From Klebsiella planticola ATCC 33531 (lineage in GTDB: Bacteria > Pseudomonadota > Gammaproteobacteria > Enterobacterales > Enterobacteriaceae): a stretch of 37,885 nt of DNA. Within the stretch, counting starts at the first letter, position 1. The number at the start of each line of letters is the position of its first letter. The stretch spans positions 1 to 37,885 of the forward strand of contig NZ_JMPP01000037.1 in the NCBI RefSeq assembly GCF_000735435.1, given 5' to 3'. Shown here in pieces: positions 1-7,551 of this stretch. Position numbers and translations under genes: made by a program. Below the pieces are notes generated by a model, which saw only the letters and a program-made list of their open reading frames with translations, did not search any database and had not been told where the DNA came from.

Positions 1-187
1 CCCGGCGGCGGTGCTGGCGCAGCAGAGTATCCGCAGCCTGGAGTGCGTGGCGTATCCGGAACTGGGGATGGAAGCTATCTGGAAAATCGAAGTGGAAGAT
101 TTCCCGGCCTTCATCCTGGTGGATGATAAAGGCAACGATTTCTTCCAGCAGATCCAGACCTCGCAGTGCACACGCTGTGTGAAATAA
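1..187 (+). CDS. fumA: Class I fumarase FumA, C-terminal fragment (5' end outside window)
   Basis: The reading frame enters from the left edge and ends in TAA at 185-187, leaving 61 complete codons. The visible tail contains [20 protein letters not shown], then a stretch ending GNDFFQQIQ, and closes with QCTRCVK. This is the C-terminal end of the oxygen-sensitive [4Fe-4S] class I fumarases (FumA/FumB), which hydrate fumarate to malate in the TCA cycle. The catalytic iron-sulfur domain lies outside the window. fumC follows on the same strand after a terminator, the fumA-fumC order known in enterics. A second, inverted copy of nearly the same tail sits at the right edge of the window. Confidence 0.95.
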   Translation, partial: PAAVLAQQSIRSLECVAYPELGMEAIWKIEVEDFPAFILVDDKGNDFFQQIQTSQCTRCVK

Positions 188-192
188 TCGAA

Positions 193-217
193 GCCGCCCT
201 CCGGGGCGGTTTTTTTA
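193..217 (+). terminator. Rho-independent terminator after fumA
   Basis: A GC-rich hairpin (CCGCC at 194-198 pairing with GGCGG at 205-209) is followed by a run of seven T. It begins six bases after the fumA stop codon and separates fumA transcription from fumC. Confidence 0.85.
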
Positions 218-226
218 TGTCGTTTA

Positions 227-246
227 GCGGCACGAACGAGCAATAT
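227..246 (+). promoter_or_regulatory. Candidate SoxS/MarA/Rob box upstream of fumC
   Basis: GCAC at 230-233 is followed, after seven bases, by CAAT at 241-244. This approximates the GCAC-N7-CAAA core of mar/sox boxes. Known biology: fumC of E. coli belongs to the SoxRS regulon. The match is imperfect and the core promoter downstream is not clear (TTGACC at 259-264, TATAGC at 279-284, with only 14 bases between), so this is a proposal. Confidence 0.35.
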
Positions 247-331
247 AATCTTAAAAATTTGACCAATACTTAACCCTTTATAGCAGGTGAGCTTTGTCGT
301 AATTACGTACTTTGTATTCAAGGAGAAAGTA

Positions 332-1732
332 ATGACAACGCATCGCAGTGAAAGAGACTCTATGGGCGCTATCGAGGTGCCTGCCGATAAGCTATGGGGC
401 GCGCAGACCCAGCGTTCGCTGGAACATTTCCGCATCTCGACGGAAAAAATGCCGGGCGAACTGATTTATGCGCTGGCGCTGACCAAACGGGCGGCGGCAA
501 AGGTTAACCAGGATCTGGGGTTACTGACCGCAGAGAAGGCCGAGGCGATTATTCAAGCCGCCGATGAAGTGCTGGCCGGCAACCATCCCGATGAATTTCC
601 GCTGGCCATCTGGCAGACCGGTTCCGGCACGCAAAGCAACATGAACATGAACGAGGTGTTGGCCAACCGCGCCAGTGAACTGCTGGGCGGCGTGCGCGGC
701 ATGGAGCGCAAGGTTCATCCTAACGATGACGTTAATAAAAGCCAGAGTTCCAACGATGTCTTCCCGACCGCGATGCATGTCGCGGCGATTATCGCCCTGC
801 GTGAAGCGCTCATCCCCCGGCTCAGGGTGCTGAAACAGACGCTGAGCGACAAAGCTACTGCCTTCAACGACATCGTTAAAATTGGCCGTACGCATCTGCA
901 GGATGCGACGCCGTTAACGCTGGGACAGGAGTTCTCCGGCTGGGTAGCGATGCTGGAACACAATCTCCGCCATCTGGAGCTGAGTCTGCCGCACCTGAGC
1001 GAGCTGGCGTTGGGCGGTACGGCCGTTGGCACCGGTCTGAACACCCATCCGCAATATGCCGTACGGGTAGCGGAGGAGCTGGCGGCCCTCAGCGGTCAGC
1101 CGTTCGTCACTGCGCCGAACAAGTTTGAGGCGCTGGCGACCTGCGATGCGCTGGTCCACGCCCACGGCGCACTGAAGGGGCTGGCGGCTTCGTTGATGAA
1201 GATTGCCAACGATGTGCGCTGGCTGGCTTCCGGTCCGCGTTGCGGGATTGGTGAAATTGCGATTCCGGAAAATGAACCCGGCTCATCAATTATGCCTGGC
1301 AAGGTTAACCCGACGCAGTGCGAAGCGCTGACGATGCTGTGCTGTCAGGTCATGGGGAATGATGTGGCGGTCAATATCGGCGGGGCGTCCGGTAACTTCG
1401 AACTGAACGTCTACCGTCCGATGGTGATTCATAACTTTCTGCAATCGGTGCGCCTGCTGGCGGATGGTATGGAGAGTTTTAATGAACACTGCGCGACCGG
1501 CATTGAACCGAACCGTGAACGGATCGCGCAGTTGCTCAATGAGTCACTGATGCTGGTCACGGCGCTGAATACCCATATTGGCTATGACAAAGCGGCGGAG
1601 ATTGCCAAAAAGGCGCATAAAGAGGGGCTGACGCTCAAAGCCTCCGCGTTAGCGCTGGGCTATCTGACGGAGGCGGAATTTGACAGCTGGGTGCGTCCGG
1701 AAGAGATGGTGGGCAGCATGGCTACTCGTTAG
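332..1732 (+). CDS. fumC: Class II fumarase FumC
   Basis: This gene encodes the iron-independent, oxygen- and superoxide-stable fumarase that interconverts fumarate and L-malate in the cytoplasm as a homotetramer. The protein has 466 residues, close to the 467 of E. coli FumC, and opens with a very similar N-terminus. The aspartase/fumarase superfamily signature [11 protein letters not shown] lies at residues 317-327 and carries the mobile catalytic serine loop. The upstream motifs [21 protein letters not shown] and [10 protein letters not shown], all active-site regions, are also present. The ATG at 332 is preferred because AAGGAGA sits just upstream; an in-frame GTG at 287 would add residues not found in the family. 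The 3' end overlaps the convergent tus gene by 11 bases. Confidence 0.98.
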   Translation: MTTHRSERDSMGAIEVPADKLWGAQTQRSLEHFRISTEKMPGELIYALALTKRAAAKVNQDLGLLTAEKAEAIIQAADEVLAGNHPDEFPLAIWQTGSGTQSNMNMNEVLANRASELLGGVRGMERKVHPNDDVNKSQSSNDVFPTAMHVAAIIALREALIPRLRVLKQTLSDKATAFNDIVKIGRTHLQDATPLTLGQEFSGWVAMLEHNLRHLELSLPHLSELALGGTAVGTGLNTHPQYAVRVAEELAALSGQPFVTAPNKFEALATCDALVHAHGALKGLAASLMKIANDVRWLASGPRCGIGEIAIPENEPGSSIMPGKVNPTQCEALTMLCCQVMGNDVAVNIGGASGNFELNVYRPMVIHNFLQSVRLLADGMESFNEHCATGIEPNRERIAQLLNESLMLVTALNTHIGYDKAAEIAKKAHKEGLTLKASALALGYLTEAEFDSWVRPEEMVGSMATR

Positions 1733-2654
1733 CCAGCCACAGATGCAGCCGCGGGATAAGTAGCCTGAGCGACTGCGCCTGCGGCTTATAGCGATACTGC
1801 ACATTATCCGCATCATAGTTCAGTAACTCGCCGATATCCGGCACGCTCACCCCCTGAGTGCCGGATATCAGCGTGATAAGCGGGCCTGGGCAGGCGTACT
1901 GCACCTGTTTCTGCTCACCGGCGTACCAGACTCGTGCGATAGGCTGGACCTTCACCGGCCGCTTGATCTTCAGCTTTGCCCGCTGCGGCAGAGCGGCGAT
2001 ATCCTGATATTCTCGCTCCAGCTTGCTTTGCCACTGCTCACGCGTCCAGGGCGGCACCGCGCGCGGCGATTGCAGGCTTTTTTCCAGCTGCTGCAGCACC
2101 TGATCACGAGTGAGATTTTTAATCACGTGCTTATTAGCCCAGCCAAAGCGGAGGGTGCTCGGGTCGCATAGCACCGTTAAGGTGCGGTAGGCGCTGAGGG
2201 TGATAAGCCCCGGCAGATGACGGTGGACCCATTCAAAACGCGCCGCGGCGGGCAGGCCGGAATCAACGGTGACAATCTTTTCGAAAGCGGCTTTCAGCGC
2301 GTTAATGCGGGCAATACTCTGCAGTAACGCCGCCTGTTCCTCGCCATCGGTTTGCAGGCAGATGGCGCCGGGGAGGCGGACTGCAGCTTTACTGCTGCGG
2401 CTTTCTGATTGCTGCTGAATGAACAGATGGCTGTAGTGTTTCAGCGCCATCTCCAGCGCCGGTTGACCGGTGTGCTGAACCACCTGAATAGTCTCCAGCG
2501 GGTCGTGTTCCGTCTCTTTACTGACGGCCGGCAGCTCGAACACCCGGGCGGCCAACAGGCGGCAGGCGCGCAGGCGCTGCTGGAGCATCTGTAGCTCGCG
2601 TTCCAGCTGGCGAAAGGTGTCATTCAGACGTTCAACGAGATCGTAGCTGGCCAT
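1722..2654 (-). CDS. tus: DNA replication terminus site-binding protein Tus
   Basis: Tus binds Ter sites as a monomer and stops replication forks arriving from one direction in the chromosome terminus region. The 310-residue product matches E. coli Tus (309 residues) along its whole length. Shared blocks include [45 protein letters not shown] and [18 protein letters not shown], the last being part of the DNA-contacting core. I chose the ATG at 2654 because AAGGTGG sits at a good distance upstream; a GTG at 2663 lies inside that ribosome-binding site. A Ter sequence overlaps the region just upstream, which fits the known autorepression of tus. The gene follows rstB on the same strand, as in E. 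coli. Confidence 0.97.
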   Translation of the reverse strand: MASYDLVERLNDTFRQLERELQMLQQRLRACRLLAARVFELPAVSKETEHDPLETIQVVQHTGQPALEMALKHYSHLFIQQQSESRSSKAAVRLPGAICLQTDGEEQAALLQSIARINALKAAFEKIVTVDSGLPAAARFEWVHRHLPGLITLSAYRTLTVLCDPSTLRFGWANKHVIKNLTRDQVLQQLEKSLQSPRAVPPWTREQWQSKLEREYQDIAALPQRAKLKIKRPVKVQPIARVWYAGEQKQVQYACPGPLITLISGTQGVSVPDIGELLNYDADNVQYRYKPQAQSLRLLIPRLHLWLANE

Positions 2655-2661
2655 AGCACCC

Positions 2662-2681
2662 ACCTTAGTTACAACATACTG
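2662..2681 (-). promoter_or_regulatory. Ter replication-arrest site (TerB-like) overlapping the tus leader
   Basis: Read on the minus strand the site is AGTATGTTGTAACTAA (2665-2680). It contains the invariant G and the GTTGTAAC core of E. coli Ter sites and closely resembles TerB. It abuts the tus ribosome-binding site, so Tus bound here should repress tus as well as block forks in one orientation. The polarity relative to tus is as in E. coli TerB. Confidence 0.9.
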
Positions 2682-2727
2682 TTTGGTTTTTTAACTATAC
2701 GCAGGCCGCAGCACCTGCGCAAGTGGG

Positions 2728-4029
2728 TCAGGCAGCGCTCAAATTGGGCAGCTGATGATAGATTGGCCAGCTGAAACAAAAACGAGCGCCGCCCAGAGAG
2801 CTGGCGCCGCAGCTTACCTCGCCGGACATGGCCTGGGCGATACTGTGGACAATCGCCAGCCCAAGTCCGCAACCGCCGGTGGCCCGGTCGCGGCTAGGGT
2901 CGAGACGGACAAAGGGCTCAAACACCCGTTCGCGCTCCTCCGGGTCAATGCCCGGGCCGTCATCTTCAACCTGCAAGGTTGCTCGCGAACCCTGTAGCGT
3001 GAGCCTGACCTGAATTTGCCGGTTGCTGTAGCGCAAAGCGTTATTGACGAGATTATCCAGCACGCGTTCCATCAGACGCATATCAAGCGCGCCATAATCC
3101 CCGGCCACCACTTCCTGTAACGTCACATCACGTTGGGGGTTAACCATTTGAATCTCTTCAACGTGAGCCGCTATCCAGGCGGGAAAATCAGGTGTTGTCA
3201 GATGCAGCTCATTCTGCGGTCGGTCCAGGCGGGCGTAGGTCAACAGCTCCTCGATTAAGGCTTCCAGCTGCCCAATATCGCGGTTCAGCGCCTGAGATTC
3301 CGCTTCGGTCAGGTTTTCACTCATCTCCAGACGATAGCGCAGGCGCACCAGCGGAGTCCGCAGTTCGTGGGCAATTCCGTCGATCAGCAGCTTCTTGCTG
3401 GCGATGAGCGCGTTGATATTGTCGGCCATCTGGTTAAAGGCGACGCCCAGGCGTTCGAAGCTGGACATACTGTCGAAATGAATGCGTTCGGTAAAATGCC
3501 CCTCGCCAAAGCGTTGTGCCGCGGTCTCAAGACGCAACATATCCTGCCAGTGGGGGCGCATCCAGATAAACACGGGAAAGGCCAGCGAAATGGCGATGAA
3601 AGCCATCAGGGCGACATCCAGCAAACGCATCTCGTGGAGGAAGTAGAGGTAGGGGACGGGGCCTACCGACAGAACGTAGTGGCTCCGCGGGATGCGTTGA
3701 ATAAAGGTGTATTCATCATCGAGGGCGACAATATCCCCGGCGCGCAGATGCTGCATCGAGTTTTCCGAGAGCTTAAATTTACTCAGCGGCTCAATATGCA
3801 GATCGAACGACAGATTAAGATCCAGCTCCTTTAGCGTTTTGCTCCAGTCGCGCGGTGGGATTTCCCGCAGCTCGCTACGCATCAGATACAGCGAGCTTTT
3901 CATCAGATCGTCCAGCGACTGCCGGCCCGCACGTTCGGCGGTGAATTTATACACCAGCCCTACCAGCATGGTCATCACCAGGAAGCAGACAAACAGCAGA
4001 AGGTAAAACTGCACAAACAGCTTTTTCAT
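2728..4029 (-). CDS. rstB: Sensor histidine kinase RstB
   Basis: This is the membrane sensor kinase of the RstBA two-component system, which phosphorylates RstA and in E. coli is linked to the PhoPQ and acid responses. The product has 433 residues. It has a membrane segment at about 5-27, a periplasmic domain, a second membrane segment at about 136-157, a HAMP linker, and the dimerisation box GIAHELRTPLVRLR with phosphoacceptor H221. The ATP-binding domain shows NLVNNALRY, DDGPGI and GCGLGLAIV. The ATG at 4029 has AGGTGA five bases upstream. In E. coli rstB directly follows rstA; here its upstream neighbour is a recombinase remnant and rstA lies 4.5 kb away behind a terminator. The source of rstB transcription is therefore unclear, although the protein looks intact. 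Confidence 0.97.
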   Translation of the reverse strand: MKKLFVQFYLLLFVCFLVMTMLVGLVYKFTAERAGRQSLDDLMKSSLYLMRSELREIPPRDWSKTLKELDLNLSFDLHIEPLSKFKLSENSMQHLRAGDIVALDDEYTFIQRIPRSHYVLSVGPVPYLYFLHEMRLLDVALMAFIAISLAFPVFIWMRPHWQDMLRLETAAQRFGEGHFTERIHFDSMSSFERLGVAFNQMADNINALIASKKLLIDGIAHELRTPLVRLRYRLEMSENLTEAESQALNRDIGQLEALIEELLTYARLDRPQNELHLTTPDFPAWIAAHVEEIQMVNPQRDVTLQEVVAGDYGALDMRLMERVLDNLVNNALRYSNRQIQVRLTLQGSRATLQVEDDGPGIDPEERERVFEPFVRLDPSRDRATGGCGLGLAIVHSIAQAMSGEVSCGASSLGGARFCFSWPIYHQLPNLSAA

Positions 4030-4035
4030 CAAATC

Positions 4036-4310
4036 TCACCTAAAAATCAAAAAGTTAACTACCTGTCTTTTACCTTCATGGGCACGATGGGGCATTGGTA
4101 TAACCGCCAGAGCGCTGATTCCGCCACCAACCCGATCGTTAGCAAGGGCATTTATCCCGGCAGAATATACGTGAAAAAGCATTTCTGCGTGGATAAATGC
4201 CCGATTTGATTCGCTATAAAAGCAGGGTTCGCACCGGCTGACAACACCCGGCATGCGTAAGTATGCCGCAGTTGATTGGCACGGCGGCGAATACTTGCCC
4301 TACGTACAGT
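4036..4310 (-). pseudogene. Tyrosine recombinase (phage integrase) C-terminal remnant, frameshifted
   Basis: Reading down from about 4310, the minus strand encodes NQLRHTYACRVLSAGANPAF followed by IANQIGH. This is the R-H-x-[YF]/GH part of the catalytic core of lambda-type integrases. Near 4190-4196 the frame slips by one base. In the neighbouring frame the match resumes with AEMLFHVYSAGINALANDRV, which carries the candidate tyrosine nucleophile in its expected context, and runs to a TGA at 4036-4038. No N-terminal arm-binding or core-binding domain is present, so the gene is a dead fragment of about 90 codons. Its stop lies against the rstB ribosome-binding site. It is evidence that the DNA between rstA and rstB arrived on, or was remodelled by, an integrating element. 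Confidence 0.75.
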
Positions 4311-4507
4311 GGCTTCCTGTCGCGATTGTAGAACTGATAACGGCCAGGAGCGAAGACGTGTCTCCTGAACAAAAACAGCTATCCACAATGGCTGGTCAGG
4401 TTAACTCTAACGGTAGACCACGACTTGATGAACGCACCGGGTTTTATGAAACAGGGGGCTTTTTTGTGACTCCCTGTTTGGCTTTCGGCAGGTAATAAGA
4501 AGGCAGT
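4311..4507. other. Non-coding stretch between recombinase remnant and hydrolase gene
   Basis: I see no convincing gene here. The arms AAACAGGG and CCCTGTTT (about 4449-4482) form an inverted repeat around a 15-base loop downstream of the hydrolase stop. It has no clean T-run for minus-strand termination, so read-through toward rstB is possible. Confidence 0.5.
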
Positions 4508-5521
4508 TCAGTTCCCACATTGCTGCTTAAGGATCCATGATGAGACAGAATTAAGTGCCCCGGGCGAATAGGCGTGTTGCCCGGACAGCAGAAACAATCC
4601 CTGTTTCCACAAAGGCCACTGAGAGGCAAGTTGATAATCAAACCATTCGCTGCGTAAAAGCCCGTGAGTTGCCCCCGGCAACTGCCTGATACAACGCGCT
4701 GTACCCACCGGTAGTGCTTTGCGCCAGACTGCGACTGTTTCATCAGGGTCTACATTCCGGTCATCTTTTCCCATGAGAATGAATACCGGAGTATCTATAC
4801 CTGAAATCTCTTTCGTCGCATCAGCCCGGGAATTCCTGCGCTCGAAGTCCTGTCGCGTACATGGGGTGTTGCAGGGGCGATTAGCCGCTTCTTCTGTAAA
4901 CTGCCTGTCAAAAACCGCGGCTTCATGTTTTTTCGCATCCAGAAGAGCAGACATGGAGCGACCCTCGGCTTTAAGCCGTTGCTCGGTATAGTAAATGCCC
5001 TGATTCCGCCAGTTTATCGCTGGACCTATCAGCACAATAAAGTCAGTTGTTGTTAATTGGCTTGCCTGGGGTACGACCCAACCAGCTTGTGAGAAACCAA
5101 GATAACCTCCGCGACTTTCTTTCAGTTCTGGTTGCTCTCTTAATTTTTGTAACGCCAGAACGGCCTCCCTGGCGCGATCTGACATCGTCTGCGCCAGCCA
5201 GTTTCCGGTACTTTCACCAACGCCCGGTTTATCCCATGAAAAAACAGCTATTCCCTGTGATACAAGGAAGTTAACCAGAGGAATATATCCGCCGTCTGAC
5301 CAGCGATCCTGAGGCCCGTCGCCATGAATTAAAAGCACGAACGGAGGATATACCTTATCTGGCGGCAGAATTAATGTACCCTGGAGGAGATCCTGATGAT
5401 GCGTAAAAGATAGGGTACGCAGCTGCCCGTATCCGGCAAGCTCGAAATCAGATAACCGACTGAACAAAAAAATAATGACCAGGATAATCATAATTGAAAA
5501 TGACACAATATATTTAATCAT
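4508..5521 (-). CDS. Membrane-anchored alpha/beta hydrolase (S33/acyl-hydrolase-like)
   Basis: The product has 337 residues. A strongly hydrophobic segment at about 4-22 should anchor it in the inner membrane with the enzyme domain outside. It has the alpha/beta hydrolase layout: LLIHGDGPQD (64-72) for the oxyanion region, GFSQAG with candidate nucleophile S144, GKDDRNVDP (251-259) for the acidic residue, and GATHGL with candidate catalytic H286. The nucleophile elbow reads G-x-S-x-A-G rather than G-x-S-x-G, a mild departure. Substrate is unknown; close relatives are usually annotated as peptidases or esterases of the serine aminopeptidase S33 type. It is the outermost intact gene of the islet between rstA and rstB and looks less GC-rich than the core genes. 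It ends 479 bases before rstB and may contribute read-through into it. Confidence 0.8.
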   Translation of the reverse strand: MIKYIVSFSIMIILVIIFLFSRLSDFELAGYGQLRTLSFTHHQDLLQGTLILPPDKVYPPFVLLIHGDGPQDRWSDGGYIPLVNFLVSQGIAVFSWDKPGVGESTGNWLAQTMSDRAREAVLALQKLREQPELKESRGGYLGFSQAGWVVPQASQLTTTDFIVLIGPAINWRNQGIYYTEQRLKAEGRSMSALLDAKKHEAAVFDRQFTEEAANRPCNTPCTRQDFERRNSRADATKEISGIDTPVFILMGKDDRNVDPDETVAVWRKALPVGTARCIRQLPGATHGLLRSEWFDYQLASQWPLWKQGLFLLSGQHAYSPGALNSVSSWILKQQCGN

Positions 5522-5614
5522 ATACAGCTCTTTTATGGATTATAAATATTAAACTGCAGCAGATTCTTGTAATGCTTATTTACCGCTTTTGGCAGAAAGC
5601 AGACAACCGCTATG

Positions 5615-6505
5615 TCATGTCACGCGCATCGGTTCCGCCTGCAACCAGCGCTCAAAATCTTGCAGAGCGGGTTCATTTATTCCTGTTTCCACCGGTTTTA
5701 CCAAACAAAATGTCTTGCTCAGTTGTTCGGCGTCCGGCCAGGGCGCAACAAGCAATCCCTGGTTTAACTCTTTTTCTACGTATATGCGCGGCACCATGGC
5801 CACACCTTGTCCCGCCAGTACGGCAGCTATCGCCATTTCATGCAGGTCATAGCGGACTCCCTGTGCCGGGTTATCAAGGACTATCCCACTTTGCCCGGCA
5901 TAATGCAGCCAGGCCTCTGGGTTCTGCCGCCGGTGAATGCGGGGCAGTGTATTCAACTGTTCAAAGATATTCCTGTCGCTTAACAGGTCAGGACGACAAA
6001 CCGGCACCAGTTTCTCCTCAAACAGAACCTGCGTGCGCATACCTGCCCATGCGGGATGCTCGAAATGAATCGCCGCGTCAAATCCGCTCCCGGTGAGAAT
6101 GAAAGGATCGGTTCTCGCCGCGATATTCAATGTGATGTCCGGGTATAAAGACTGGAAGCTGCTGAGCCGGGGAATTAACCAGCGACTGCAAAACGTTGGC
6201 AGGACGGCAATTTCCAGACTTCTGCTGCCCTCAGGCATGCCCATCACGTACTGAGTATCCCGCTCTAACCGCTCGAGCATTTCCCGCACGTGATGGGCAT
6301 AGCGTGAACCCACCGGATTAAGCTTGACCCGGGTTCCCGCACGGTCAAACAGTCTGCACCCGAGCAGAGTCTCCAGGCGGGCAATCTGTCTACTGATGGC
6401 GCCTTCCGTCAGCGATAGCTCCGCGGCAGCACGGGCAAAATTACCGTGCCTGGCAGCGGCCTCAAACGCCTGAAGTGAAGCACTGCTGGGAATTTTTCTG
6501 CGCAT
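5615..6505 (-). CDS. LysR-family transcriptional regulator (GcvA-like)
   Basis: The protein has 296 residues, typical for the family. An N-terminal winged helix-turn-helix covers about residues 8-65 (FARAAAELSLTEGAISRQI), followed by a periplasmic-binding-protein-like effector domain. The N-terminus resembles the GcvA/AmpR branch. The ATG at 6505 has AAGG eight bases upstream; the frame could begin 17 codons earlier, but that would run through a palindromic operator. It is divergently oriented to the three-gene operon starting at 6669. The 163-base gap between them holds one perfect and one short palindrome with shared half-sites. It most likely represses itself and controls that operon. The effector is unknown. 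Confidence 0.9.
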   Translation of the reverse strand: MRRKIPSSASLQAFEAAARHGNFARAAAELSLTEGAISRQIARLETLLGCRLFDRAGTRVKLNPVGSRYAHHVREMLERLERDTQYVMGMPEGSRSLEIAVLPTFCSRWLIPRLSSFQSLYPDITLNIAARTDPFILTGSGFDAAIHFEHPAWAGMRTQVLFEEKLVPVCRPDLLSDRNIFEQLNTLPRIHRRQNPEAWLHYAGQSGIVLDNPAQGVRYDLHEMAIAAVLAGQGVAMVPRIYVEKELNQGLLVAPWPDAEQLSKTFCLVKPVETGINEPALQDFERWLQAEPMRVT

Positions 6506-6540
6506 TAAAATTGCCTTATTCGACGGGGATGCGAGTCGAT

Positions 6541-6557
6541 AGTGACATAATGTCACT
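6541..6557. promoter_or_regulatory. Perfect 17-bp palindromic operator, LysR divergent region
   Basis: AGTGACATAATGTCACT is an exact palindrome around one central base. It lies 36 bases upstream of the LysR start codon. The symmetry is right for a LysR dimer site, although the spacing is not the textbook T-N11-A form. Confidence 0.6.
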
Positions 6558-6605
6558 AATGCTTGAATTAATATCGATTCATTGGCGAATTAACAGCATA
6601 TAGCA

Positions 6606-6620
6606 TGACTAAAAGTCACT
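6606..6620. promoter_or_regulatory. Second candidate operator half-site pair, LysR divergent region
   Basis: TGACT-AAA-AGTCA (6606-6618) is a shorter inverted repeat, and its right part GTCACT (6615-6620) repeats the right half of the 6541-6557 palindrome. The two GTCACT copies are 63 bases apart, about six helical turns, which would suit a tetrameric LysR protein bound on one DNA face. Confidence 0.45.
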
Positions 6621-6668
6621 AAGCAAGGCCATGCAGGCCCTGCGTTTTATTCATGCAGAGGTGAACCG

Positions 6669-7193
6669 ATGTTCTATACCGTGGAGTGCAACTATGCCGA
6701 CCCTGAAAGCGAGCAGGAGTGGAATGCGTTTTACAGCCTGGAAAAGCTGCCTGCGCTTATCTCGGTCACCGGGTTTAGCTCTTCCCAGCGTTTTAAAGCC
6801 CTGAAGCCGGGCGGCCCCCGGTATCTCGCCATTCATACGGTGGAGTACGCAGAGGTGCTTACCAGTGAGGAGTACAAGCTGAAAGGGGGCGGTAATTTTT
6901 CACGCTGGCAAAATCACATCACCGACTGGCACCGTAACTTGTATGAGTGTAAAGGCACCGCTCCCGCGGTAGCCAGTGATGAAATTCTGCTGCTCAGCAC
7001 CCAGCCATTGAGTTTTATTGAGGGGCTGGGATACCCGGCGCTGCAGATGCAGGCGTCAGGGCCAGAAAAAATGCCCGCCCGGCGCATTGCCTATGTGGTG
7101 ACGCGGGAAATTGCCGCGCAGTTAGCTGACATGCCCGGCGCCTGCCTCTATGCGCCGCTGACACCGCAGTTGACGAATCCAGCTCAAGCCTGA
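6669..7193 (+). CDS. Uncharacterised protein, probable dimeric alpha/beta-barrel fold (EthD-like)
   Basis: The product has 174 residues and no signal peptide. The N-terminal part (MFYTVECNYADPESEQEWNA, then FYSLEKLPALISVTGFSSSQ and RYLAIHTVE) resembles ferredoxin-like dimeric alpha/beta-barrel proteins such as the EthD and ABM groups, which act as small-molecule isomerases, monooxygenases or oligomeric accessory proteins. That assignment is from pattern only. AGAGGTG precedes the ATG at a good distance. It is the first gene of an operon, 19 bases before a tautomerase-like gene and divergent from the LysR regulator. The gene pair suggests a role in converting an unsaturated or keto-enol small molecule; I do not recognise a specific function. 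Confidence 0.7.
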   Translation: MFYTVECNYADPESEQEWNAFYSLEKLPALISVTGFSSSQRFKALKPGGPRYLAIHTVEYAEVLTSEEYKLKGGGNFSRWQNHITDWHRNLYECKGTAPAVASDEILLLSTQPLSFIEGLGYPALQMQASGPEKMPARRIAYVVTREIAAQLADMPGACLYAPLTPQLTNPAQA

Positions 7194-7212
7194 TGGGAGG
7201 CGAGTTTATAAC

Positions 7213-7539
7213 ATGCCGAATCTGACGTTTTATATTTCTCAACAACATGCTGGCAGGTTGACTGACCTCCACGGTTTAACGCGTGCCTGCAGTGCGCTCT
7301 GCACCGGCATTCTCGCGGCGGAGTCGGAAAATGTTCATATCATCTATGTTGAGGTGAAACCCGGATGCGGACATCCGGTATATGCCGAACTTTTTTATCG
7401 TCTGACAAGCGAGCGTACGCCAGAAGTCATGGCGGAGTTTATGCGCGAGTTAGAACGAACCATTCGAGAAGCCTCGGGCCTTACGGCGCGTATTCGCTGT
7501 TTTGGCTCTGCTGCATCACACCTGTTTGCGCGTAATTAA
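7213..7539 (+). CDS. Tautomerase-superfamily-like protein with N-terminal proline
   Basis: This 108-residue protein begins MPNLTFYIS, so removal of the initiator methionine would expose an N-terminal proline. That proline is the general base of the tautomerase superfamily (4-oxalocrotonate tautomerase, CHMI, MIF). The beta-alpha-beta pattern is plausible, with IIYVEVKPG and ARIRCFGSAASHLFARN as the later strands. Length and sequence may also fit the related DUF1904 group. The start at 7213 has GGGAGG upstream with rather long spacing. It sits 19 bases after the barrel-protein gene and 12 bases before the metallohydrolase gene, so all three should be translated from one mRNA. Expected chemistry is keto-enol isomerisation; the substrate is unknown. 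Confidence 0.72.
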   Translation: MPNLTFYISQQHAGRLTDLHGLTRACSALCTGILAAESENVHIIYVEVKPGCGHPVYAELFYRLTSERTPEVMAEFMRELERTIREASGLTARIRCFGSAASHLFARN

Positions 7540-7551
7540 CCAGAGGTAACG

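Noticed and set aside
4253-4495. 80-codon plus-strand ORF in the recombinase remnant
   Set aside because: It is antisense to the recognisable integrase fragment and has no homology that I can see.
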